38,050 bases of DNA from DATBSK01 sp040902705 (lineage in GTDB: Bacteria > Actinomycetota > Acidimicrobiia > IMCC26256 > PALSA-555): positions 1-38,050 of the forward strand of contig JBBDWT010000064.1 of the NCBI GenBank assembly GCA_040902705.1. Reading direction: 5' to 3'. How positions within the stretch are numbered: position 1 is the first letter of the stretch; each line of letters opens with the position of its first letter. Below the pieces are notes generated by a model, which made no database searches, was not told the origin of the DNA, and worked only from the letters and a program-made list of their open reading frames with translations. Shown piece by piece: positions 32,249-38,050 of this stretch. The translations under genes were made by a program, and so were the position numbers.

Positions 32249-33486
32249 GCGCGCCCGAGGCGGAGCCGCAGGTGGCGGATCCCCGTGTGGCGGTTGCTGC
32301 GCGTCCACTCCACGGGCGCGGCCAGGTCGAACGTGTCGAACCGCGGGAGCAGCTCTTCGAACATGACCCGCATCTCGAGGCGCGCCAGGCTCGCACCGAG
32401 GCAGTAGTGGATCCCGTGCCCGAACGAGAGGTGCGGGTTCGGGTCGCGGCGGGTGTCGAACTCCATGGAGTCGTCGAAGACCCGTTCGTCGCGGTTCGCG
32501 GAGCCTTCCCAGAAGAGCACCTTGTCGCCGGCCTCGATCGTGTGCCCGTCGAGCTCGGTGCGGCGCGTCGCGGTCCGCCGCTTCGACGGTGACGGCGCGG
32601 TCCAGCGCAGCATCTCCTCGACCGCCGGCGCGAGCGGTGCGTCGTCGCCACGCAGCGCCGCGAGCTGCTCGGGGCGCTCGATCAGCGCGAGCAGCCCGCC
32701 GGCGATCGCGTTGCGCGTGGTCTCCGAACCCGCCGCGAACAGCAGGGAGAAGAAGGAGGAGAGCTCGATGTCGGTCAGCTCGGGCGGGTCGACGTCGGGG
32801 AGCGCCGCGTGCACGACGACGGACAGCATGTCGTCGGTCGGCTCGGCGCGCTTGGCCGCGACGAGGTTCGCTCCGTACTCGAGCATGCGCGCCTGCGCAT
32901 CGGACGCCATGCGCGGTGCCCCCGCGTCACCGTCGCGCATGTCGAAGCCGGCATCGACCGCCTCCCACAGCTCGTGGCGGTCCTCCTCGGGCACTCCCAG
33001 GAGGATGCAGATCATCTGCATCGGGAGCTCTGCCGCCACCTCGACGAGGAAGTCGATCTCGTCGCCGTCGCCGACGGCATCGAGCAGCACCGTCGTTCGT
33101 CGCCGCAGCTCCTCCTCCATCGCCGCGACCATGCGCGGCGTGAGCCCGGTGCTCACGAGACGCCGGATCCGCGCGTGGCGGGGGTCGTCCATCATGTTGA
33201 GGACGATCCCGGCGACGTCGAGGTCTTGCAGCAGGGTGCCGCCGTGCCGGCGAGCTCCGCCTCGCTCGGAGGAGTAGGTCTCGGGGTCGCGCATGACCGC
33301 CAGCGTCTCGGCGTGCGTGGCCACCGACCAGAATCCCTCGCCGTCGGGCGTGTGCGCCGTGGGCTCGTGCCACCACACGGGGCTCTCCCGACGGTGCAGC
33401 ACGAACAGGTCGTGCGGGAAGCCGCGCGCGAAGTTGTCGAGGTCGGTGAGATCGACCTCGGACAGCGTCATCGCCTCGATGCTCAC
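32245..33486 (-). CDS. Cytochrome P450
   Basis: A 413-residue soluble bacterial P450. The I helix has FAAGSETTRNAI, the K helix EEMLRW (ExxR), and the haem loop FGHGIHYCLGASLARLE with Cys362 as thiolate ligand. The sequence resembles the CYP124/125/142 neighbourhood that oxidises terminal methyl groups of sterols and branched lipids, but the substrate is unproven. I chose GTG 33486 because GGAGG lies five bases upstream; GTG 33492 would overlap that site. It heads the P450-MaoC-AacS-CitE operon. Its redox partner may be the ferredoxin at 35883-36077. Confidence 0.93.
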   Translation of the reverse strand: MSIEAMTLSEVDLTDLDNFARGFPHDLFVLHRRESPVWWHEPTAHTPDGEGFWSVATHAETLAVMRDPETYSSERGGARRHGGTLLQDLDVAGIVLNMMDDPRHARIRRLVSTGLTPRMVAAMEEELRRRTTVLLDAVGDGDEIDFLVEVAAELPMQMICILLGVPEEDRHELWEAVDAGFDMRDGDAGAPRMASDAQARMLEYGANLVAAKRAEPTDDMLSVVVHAALPDVDPPELTDIELSSFFSLLFAAGSETTRNAIAGGLLALIERPEQLAALRGDDAPLAPAVEEMLRWTAPSPSKRRTATRRTELDGHTIEAGDKVLFWEGSANRDERVFDDSMEFDTRRDPNPHLSFGHGIHYCLGASLARLEMRVMFEELLPRFDTFDLAAPVEWTRSNRHTGIRHLRLRLGRA

Positions 33487-33507
33487 TCCCACCTCCGTGA
33501 CGCGGCG

Positions 33508-33563
33508 AGCCTACGGTCCTTCGCGGATTCGGGGGCGCCTCTGGGCGCCTCTTGACCGCCTCT
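33508..33563 (-). promoter_or_regulatory. -10 element and three AGAGGCG repeats upstream of the P450 operon
   Basis: On the minus strand AGAGGCG occurs at 33563-33557, 33552-33546 and 33542-33536, with starts 11 and 10 bases apart, about one helical turn. TAGGCT (33513-33508) fits TANNNT and would start transcription near 33501, about 15 bases before the GTG. The repeats would cover about -35 to -62, an activator-like position. No other structure is seen in this 142-base gap. Confidence 0.45.
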
Positions 33564-33628
33564 CACCTGGGGCCGCGAGGATGTTCCGCTCCGGAGGATC
33601 GGCGGCATCCAAGCGAGCGGGCAGCGGA

Positions 33629-34285
33629 TCAACCGGAGCCGACGAGCCTTGCCTCCGCATCCCGCATCACCGCGGTGACGAGCTCGCGGATCTCCGGCGA
33701 CGCCTTGGAGGGCGCGCCCGAGTCGTACGGAGGCTGCGGGTCGTACTCGATGCCGAGCTGCACTGCCTGCGCGACCTCGTCGCCGTGGAGGCGGCCGACG
33801 AGTGCGAGGGCGAGATCGATCCCGGCCGAGACGCCGGCGGCGGTGGCGATCTTGCCCGCGAACACGACGCGCTCCTCGGTGGGTTCGGCGCCGAGTGCTC
33901 GGAGGTGGTCGTAGGCGAGCCAGTGCGTCGTCGCCGGGAGTCCGTCGAGGAGACCCGCAGCACCGAGGATCAGCGCGCCGGTGCAGACCGAGGTCGTGTA
34001 CGTCGTCGTCGGGTGCGCCGCGCGGACCCAGTCGACGATCGGGTCGCCGCCGGTGACCATGAGCCGGGTGTTGACGCCGCCGGGGAGGAGCAGCACGTCG
34101 GGCGACGGCACGTCGTCGAAGGTGTGCTCGATCTCGAGCTTGAGCAGACCCGGCTCGTCGGCGAGGCGACCGGTGCGGGCGCCGCACACCACGACGTCGA
34201 CGCCGGGCACGGCGGTGAACACCTGGTACGGGCCGATGGCGTCGAGGGCAGCGAACCCGTCGTAGAGGCCGATGGCGATCTGCAT
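33629..34285 (-). CDS. DJ-1/PfpI-family protein
   Basis: A 218-residue class I glutamine-amidotransferase-like protein. The start MQIAIGLYDGFAALDAIGPY and the nucleophile elbow TSVCTGALILGAAGLLDG, followed by ATTHWLAYD, match the isocyanide hydratase/PfpI-like group that pairs with GlxA regulators. The usual acid residue is in LLLPGGVNTR/DPIVDW. AGAAGGAAG just before the ATG is an excellent ribosome site. It lies 44 bases downstream of the GlxA-type regulator, whose own N-terminal domain is homologous to it. Enzymatic activity is inferred, and the substrate unknown. Confidence 0.88.
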   Translation of the reverse strand: MQIAIGLYDGFAALDAIGPYQVFTAVPGVDVVVCGARTGRLADEPGLLKLEIEHTFDDVPSPDVLLLPGGVNTRLMVTGGDPIVDWVRAAHPTTTYTTSVCTGALILGAAGLLDGLPATTHWLAYDHLRALGAEPTEERVVFAGKIATAAGVSAGIDLALALVGRLHGDEVAQAVQLGIEYDPQPPYDSGAPSKASPEIRELVTAVMRDAEARLVGSG

Positions 34286-34329
34286 GGTGTGCTTCCTTCT
34301 CTTCGGGTTCGTACGTCGGATCGAGAAGG

Positions 34330-35355
34330 TCAGGACGCGCAGCGGGTGAAGTGCTGCCGGTACGAGTCGGGGGTCGTGCCCACGCGGCGCCGGAAGACCC
34401 GGTGCAGCGTCTCCGCGTGCTTGACGCCGACGTTCGTCGCGACGGCCGCGACCGTCAGGTCGGTGTCCTCGAGCAGGCGGCGGGCCGCTTCGACGCGGAG
34501 CTCCTCGACGTGGGCAGCCGGGGTGGTCCCCGTCTCGCGCCGGAACACGCGCGCGAAGTTCCGCGCGCTCATCCCCGCGCGCGCGGCCAAGGCCTCGACA
34601 CCGAGGTCGTCGGTGAGGTGGTCGGGGAGCCAGCGTTGGACCTCGGCCACCGCCGGGCTCACCGCGGGCATGGACCGCAGCTGCGCGCTGAACTGCGACT
34701 GGCCGCCCGGGCGGCGCACGAACACGACGAGCCAACCGGCGACCTCGTGCGCGAGCTCGGCGCCGTGATCCTCTTCGACCACGGCGAGCATCAGGTCGAT
34801 GCCTGCGGTGACGCCGGCGGAGGTCCAGCGATCGCGGTCCCGGACGTAGATGTGATCGGGGCGGACGGTGACCTCGGGATGGCGAGCGGCGAGGAGGTCG
34901 CACGACGCCCAGTGGGTCGTGGCCTCGTACCCGTCGAGGAGCCCGGCCGCGGCGAGCAGGAACGACCCCGAGCACACCGACGTGATCCGGCGCGACCGGC
35001 GCGCGACCGCGCCGATGTCGGCGACGAACGAGGCGTCTCCCACCGCGGCGCGTGTCCCCTGGCCGCCGACGACGACCAGCGTGTCGACGCGGAGGTCGCT
35101 CCGGGCGAGGTCGGCCAGCGAGAGGTCGGCGCCCACCTCCACGCCGCTCTCGGACCGGACCCCGGCGCCGGTCGGGCTGGCGATCAGGATGCGGTACCCG
35201 GGACTCGCACCGAGGCGGGTCGCGGTGCGGAGCACCTCGACCGGGCCGGCCAGGTCGAGGAGCTGCAGGTCGTCGAAGGCCACGACGACGACGGTGCGCT
35301 GGGCCGGGTCGAGCGCCGGGTCGAGCGCCGGGTCGAGCGAGTGCGGAGGGGTCAT
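34330..35355 (-). CDS. GlxA-type AraC-family transcription regulator with DJ-1-like sensor domain
   Basis: A 341-residue regulator. The N-terminal DJ-1/PfpI-like domain (FDDLQLLDLAGPVEVLRTA, TSVCSGSFLLAAAGLLDGYE, THWASCD) keeps a Cys at the elbow. The C-terminal AraC domain has LGVEALAARAGMSARNFARV and TVAAVATNVGVKHAETLHRV as its two helix-turn-helix units. A 12-bp repeat adds (LDPA) three times at the N-terminus. AGGA precedes the ATG by seven bases. It probably controls itself and the downstream DJ-1 gene; a direct repeat suited to an AraC dimer lies upstream. Confidence 0.92.
   Translation of the reverse strand: MTPPHSLDPALDPALDPAQRTVVVVAFDDLQLLDLAGPVEVLRTATRLGASPGYRILIASPTGAGVRSESGVEVGADLSLADLARSDLRVDTLVVVGGQGTRAAVGDASFVADIGAVARRSRRITSVCSGSFLLAAAGLLDGYEATTHWASCDLLAARHPEVTVRPDHIYVRDRDRWTSAGVTAGIDLMLAVVEEDHGAELAHEVAGWLVVFVRRPGGQSQFSAQLRSMPAVSPAVAEVQRWLPDHLTDDLGVEALAARAGMSARNFARVFRRETGTTPAAHVEELRVEAARRLLEDTDLTVAAVATNVGVKHAETLHRVFRRRVGTTPDSYRQHFTRCAS
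35303..35338. repeat. Three 12-bp tandem repeats inside the regulator gene
   Basis: GCCGGGTCGAGC is repeated three times exactly and encodes LDPA three times near the N-terminus of the AraC-type protein. The unit is a multiple of three, so gain or loss would keep the frame. Confidence 0.9.
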
Positions 35356-35390
35356 GCGGGCATCCTGCGCCCTCGGCCGTCCGGCAGCAA

Positions 35391-35408
35391 TGACGATGTT
35401 CTGACGAT
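35391..35408 (-). promoter_or_regulatory. Direct repeat upstream of the AraC-family gene
   Basis: ATCGTCA, four bases, ATCGTCA on the minus strand (35408-35402 and 35397-35391) is a perfect 7-base repeat with 11-base period, 36-53 bases before the ATG at 35355. AraC-family proteins bind direct repeats with one-turn spacing, so autoregulation is plausible. Confidence 0.45.
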
Positions 35409-35433
35409 CTCAGCCAGCGGCCGCGAGCGGCGG

Positions 35434-35853
35434 CTACGAGGCGGGAGCCAGGCGCTGCATCAGCTCGACGCCCGGGTTCGTACGCGTGCTCTCGAGCAGC
35501 GTGCCGCCGTGCTCGACGAGGCGCGCCGCGGTGGCATCGACGTCGTCCACCCAGAACGAGAGGTGCGTGACCCCGAGCTGGGTGCGGCGGCTCGACGGCT
35601 CGCCCTCGGCGTCGCGGTCGGCGAAGCGGATGAGCTCGATGCGCATGTCGCCGAGCGCGATGAACTGCGAGCGGATGCTCACGGGGCCGGGCACCTCGAG
35701 CGCGTGGTCGAGGCCGGGCGCCGCCGTGCTGTCGAGGTCGTAGCCGTCACCCGCGGCGAAGCCGAGGCCGTCGCAGTAGAAGCGCAGCGCCCGGTCGATG
35801 TCGGAGACGCACATGCCGAAGTGGGAGGGCTCGATGACGTCGGTGCTCGGCAA
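35434..35853 (-). CDS. VOC-superfamily (glyoxalase-like) protein
   Basis: A 139-residue protein with two beta-alpha-beta-beta-beta modules: SHFGMCVSDIDRALRFYCDGLGF, ALGDMRIELIRFAD, then THLSFWVDDVDATAARLVEHGG and GVELMQRL. His11, Glu in RIELI, His in VTHLSF and the last Glu are where metal ligands sit in glyoxalase/dioxygenase members. It could be an epimerase, lyase or dioxygenase. The start is a TTG at 35853 with AGAGAAG about 12 bases upstream; no ATG before the first ligand is available. It follows the ferredoxin by 29 bases on the same strand. Confidence 0.82.
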   Translation of the reverse strand: MPSTDVIEPSHFGMCVSDIDRALRFYCDGLGFAAGDGYDLDSTAAPGLDHALEVPGPVSIRSQFIALGDMRIELIRFADRDAEGEPSSRRTQLGVTHLSFWVDDVDATAARLVEHGGTLLESTRTNPGVELMQRLAPAS

Positions 35854-35882
35854 CTCGATCTCGCTTCTCTGCGCGACGACGC

Positions 35883-36077
35883 TCAGGCGTCTTCCAGGAT
35901 CACGGCCCGTTCGGGACAGCTGTTGACGGCCAGGCGCGCGACGTCGAGCTGTGACTCGTCGGGCTCGGGGACGACGACCTGGCCGTACCCTTCGTCGTCG
36001 TCGGTGAAGAGCACGGGCGCGAGGTCGTAGCAGCGACCGTGGCCCGTGCAGCGCTCAGTGTCGATCCGCAGCCTCAT
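35883..36077 (-). CDS. P450-type single-cluster ferredoxin
   Basis: A 64-residue ferredoxin: MRLRIDTERCTGHGRCYDLA, then NSCPERAV at the C-terminus. The spacing C-x5-C ... CP, with His where a fourth Cys would sit (CTGHGRC), is that of the [3Fe-4S] ferredoxins that feed electrons to actinobacterial P450s. It is the likely partner of the P450 genes at 32245-33486 and 36811-38049. There is no obvious Shine-Dalgarno. It is divergent from the TetR gene over 152 bases. A ferredoxin reductase gene is not in the window. Confidence 0.9.
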   Translation of the reverse strand: MRLRIDTERCTGHGRCYDLAPVLFTDDDEGYGQVVVPEPDESQLDVARLAVNSCPERAVILEDA

Positions 36078-36158
36078 CGAGCGGACATCATCGCGCTCTC
36101 GGCCCGGGGCCCGCGAGCCGGTGGATGTCCCACAACGCGGCGCGTCGAGCACGGCCCA

Positions 36159-36192
36159 GCTCGTCCGGTCGGTCCCGTCGTCGCGGACGAGC
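36159..36192. promoter_or_regulatory. Perfect 9-bp inverted repeat between divergent ferredoxin and TetR genes
   Basis: GCTCGTCCG (36159-36167) and CGGACGAGC (36184-36192) are exact complements with a 16-base spacer. The right arm ends one base before TTGACC, so a bound protein would cover the -35 region of the TetR/P450 operon and could affect the ferredoxin gene too. A TetR operator is the natural guess, but no other copy is seen. Confidence 0.4.
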
Positions 36193-36193
36193 C

Positions 36194-36226
36194 TTGACCA
36201 AGATACATAACGCTGCCAATATAAAT
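36194..36226 (+). promoter_or_regulatory. Promoter of the TetR/P450 operon
   Basis: TTGACC (36194-36199) is a good -35. The following bases 36201-36226 form the most AT-rich patch in the region and include TATAAA at 36220-36225, a -10 candidate with a long 20-base spacer; CAATAT at 36217 gives 17. The GTG start at 36230 would be at or very near the transcript start, so a leaderless mRNA is likely. Confidence 0.5.
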
Positions 36227-36229
36227 CCG

Positions 36230-36814
36230 GTGGCAACCCAGAGCGAGCGACGTGGTCAGACGCGCACCGCGTTGCTCGACGCGGCCGCGTGCCTGTTCGC
36301 GGAGCGGGGCGTGAGCGAGGCGTCGGTTGACGCCATCGCCGAGGCCGCCGGACGCACGTCGGGCGCGGTCTACGACCACTTCGGGAGCAAGGAAGGCCTC
36401 CTCTTCGCGCTGCTCGAGGGCTGGGTCGACGACGTCACCGCCGTGGTCAGTGCGGAGCTGCTCACCGCGACCACGCTCGAGGAGCGCATGGCCGCGCTGT
36501 GGCGCAACGTGTCCGATCCCGCGGTCGACGGTCGGTGGATCTCGCTCGAGCACGAGATGTGGAGCTATGCCGCGCGACACGCGTCGGCGCGCGAGCGCCT
36601 CGCCGAGCGCTACCGCGCCGCGTGGGACGGGATCGACGGCTCCTCGGAGTGGGCGGACGCCGCACCAGGCGGCGCGATGGGGCCGGCGGTGATCGGTCTG
36701 CTGCTGGGGCTGGAGATGATGCGGCGCGTCGACCCGACCGCCGTGACCGACGAGATGGCGGTGGCGGCGCTCTGTAGCGTCGTCGCCGGAGCGAGCACGG
36801 GAGCCGAGCGATGA
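36230..36814 (+). CDS. TetR-family transcription regulator
   Basis: A 194-residue repressor-type regulator. The N-terminal helix-turn-helix is RTALLDAAACLFAERGVSEA then VDAIAEAAGRTSGAVYDHFG and SKEGLLFALLEGW, the standard TetR signature. The C-terminal ligand domain is not recognisable. The GTG at 36230 (MATQSERRGQ) fits the family start; an upstream in-frame start at 36125 would cross the promoter. Its TGA overlaps the P450 ATG (ATGA), so regulator and P450 are one operon and the regulator probably senses the P450 substrate or product. Confidence 0.92.
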   Translation: MATQSERRGQTRTALLDAAACLFAERGVSEASVDAIAEAAGRTSGAVYDHFGSKEGLLFALLEGWVDDVTAVVSAELLTATTLEERMAALWRNVSDPAVDGRWISLEHEMWSYAARHASARERLAERYRAAWDGIDGSSEWADAAPGGAMGPAVIGLLLGLEMMRRVDPTAVTDEMAVAALCSVVAGASTGAER

Positions 36815-38049
36815 CGCTGACCCACGACCACCACCTGGACGGGATCGACCTGCTCGCCTCGACCTGGGGACACGCCGCACCCCACGACCAGTTCGACCGG
36901 CTCCGGCGCGAGGCGCCCGTGTGCTGGCACCCCGAGCCGGAGGGACCGGGGTTCTGGGCGGTCACGAAGCACGACGACGTCGTGGCGGTGAGCCGCGACA
37001 GCGCGACCTACTCGTCCGAGCTCGGCGGCACGTTCATCCCCGACCAGGACGAGATGGCGCTCGCGTCGCTCCGCCTCACGATCCTCAACATGGACCCGCC
37101 CAAGCACAACCGCTATCGGCGGATCGTCTCGCGCGGCTTCACCCCGCGCGTGATCGGCAAGCTGCTCGAGGACATCGAGCACCGCGCGACCCGGGTCGTC
37201 GACGACGTCGCCGAGCGCGGCGAGTGCGAGTTCGTTGAAGACGTCGCGGCCAAGCTGCCGGTCCAGATGATCTGCGAGATGATCGGGCTCGACGAGGACC
37301 ACTGGCCGCGCATGGTCGAGATCTCGAACACGCTGATCGGCTCGCGTGACGACCCTGACTACCAGCTCGTCGAAGGCGCGCAGGAAGCGGCCGCGATGGA
37401 GATCTACGCGTTGTGCGATGCGGTCGCGGCCGAACGTCGTGCCGACCCGCGCGACGACATCATGACCGCGCTGGTCAACGCCGAGATCGACGGCGAGCGC
37501 CTCGACGACGCGGAGCTCAACCTCTTCTTCGTGACGCTGGTGGTCGCGGGCAACGAGACGACACGCAACCTGATCAACCACTCGATGCTCGCTCTCGTCG
37601 ACCATCCCGGCGAGGCGCAGCGCCTCCGCGACGAGCCTTCGTTGTGGGACACGGGCGTCGAGGAGATGCTCCGCTGGGGCGCCTCGATCCACAACTTCCG
37701 TCGCACGGCTACCCACGACACCGTGATCCGCGGCGTTCCGGTCGCCGAGGGTGAGAAGGTCGTCCTCTACTACGCGTCCGCGAACCGCGACGAGGACGTC
37801 TTCGCCGACCCTCACCGCTTCGACGTCGGGCGCACCCCGAACGACCACGTGACCTTCGGTGGGGGTGGCGTGCACTTCTGCCTCGGCGCGAGCCTTGCCC
37901 GCGCGCAGATCCGCGCCGCGATGCGCCAGCTCGTGGAGCGCCTCCCCGACCTCGCGGTCAGCGGCCCGGTCGAGCGCCTGCACTCCGACTTCGTCAACGG
38001 CATCAAGTCGATGCCGGTCTCGTTCACCCCTGCGCCGCGCCTGGCCTGA
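36811..38049 (+). CDS. Cytochrome P450
   Basis: A 412-residue P450 complete within the window, its stop one base from the edge. The I helix is VVAGNETTRNLIN, the K helix EEMLRWGASIHNFRRTAT, and the haem loop FGGGGVHFCLGASLARAQ has Cys357. The end DFVNGIKSMPVSFTP is like the CYP125-type C-terminus (NGIKxMPVxxTP), pointing to sterol or branched-chain oxidation, though this is similarity only. It starts by ATGA overlap with the TetR gene. With the ferredoxin 734 bases away on the other strand it forms a likely oxygenase unit. Confidence 0.94.
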   Translation: MTLTHDHHLDGIDLLASTWGHAAPHDQFDRLRREAPVCWHPEPEGPGFWAVTKHDDVVAVSRDSATYSSELGGTFIPDQDEMALASLRLTILNMDPPKHNRYRRIVSRGFTPRVIGKLLEDIEHRATRVVDDVAERGECEFVEDVAAKLPVQMICEMIGLDEDHWPRMVEISNTLIGSRDDPDYQLVEGAQEAAAMEIYALCDAVAAERRADPRDDIMTALVNAEIDGERLDDAELNLFFVTLVVAGNETTRNLINHSMLALVDHPGEAQRLRDEPSLWDTGVEEMLRWGASIHNFRRTATHDTVIRGVPVAEGEKVVLYYASANRDEDVFADPHRFDVGRTPNDHVTFGGGGVHFCLGASLARAQIRAAMRQLVERLPDLAVSGPVERLHSDFVNGIKSMPVSFTPAPRLA

Positions 38050-38050
38050 G

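Overview
The window is 38,050 bases of very GC-rich DNA with dense genes, many GTG and TTG starts, repeated 4-base stop/start overlaps, TANNNT -10 elements and probable leaderless starts. Together with the gene content (Rieske oxygenase of KshA type, several cytochrome P450s, many SDRs, CaiB, acyl-CoA synthetases, a luciferase-like protein and DapB-like 'amine dehydrogenases') this suggests an actinobacterium, perhaps of the Acidimicrobiia. That placement is an inference from style and gene families; no rRNA or tRNA gene is visible.

Layout. 1-32 is the tail of a forward gene. 157-1790 holds a cupin and a D-2-hydroxyacid dehydrogenase on the minus strand, divergent from a CaiB CoA-transferase (1836-3026). 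3125-5259 is a response regulator/histidine kinase pair behind three 11-bp-spaced repeats. 5268-7486 holds a glutathione peroxidase, an unknown small protein and a luciferase-like protein. 7571-15362 is a same-strand run, in transcription order: Rieske oxygenase, response regulator, histidine kinase, GT-C membrane protein, copper amine oxidase and secreted CXXCH protein. Six perfect 11-bp tandem repeats lie between the kinase and the GT-C gene.

15446-19658 is a forward operon of two tandem DapB-like paralogues, an SDR and a family VIII esterase. 19640-22846 (minus) holds an SDR, an AMP-forming acyl-CoA ligase and a small citrate-synthase-fold lyase. A leaderless SDR (22903-23730) follows. 23747-28836 (minus) is an NAD-dependent molybdenum formate dehydrogenase, fdsG-fdsB-fdsA. 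Its catalytic subunit carries the delta subunit as a C-terminal fusion and lacks one conserved cluster cysteine.

28924-33486 (minus) is a tightly coupled operon: P450, MaoC hydratase, acetoacetyl-CoA synthetase and CitE-type lyase. It reads like a route that hydrates and cleaves a branched acyl-CoA and reactivates the acetoacetate released. 33629-35355 holds a GlxA-type AraC regulator and a DJ-1/PfpI protein. 35434-36077 holds a VOC protein and a P450-type ferredoxin, divergent from a TetR regulator and a second P450 (36230-38049).

Overall this is a catabolic region for isoprenoid-, steroid- or branched-acid-like carbon: P450 or Rieske oxidation, CoA activation, SDR and lyase steps, and formate oxidation to NADH. 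Two local two-component systems and two one-component regulators accompany it. The substrates cannot be read from the sequence.
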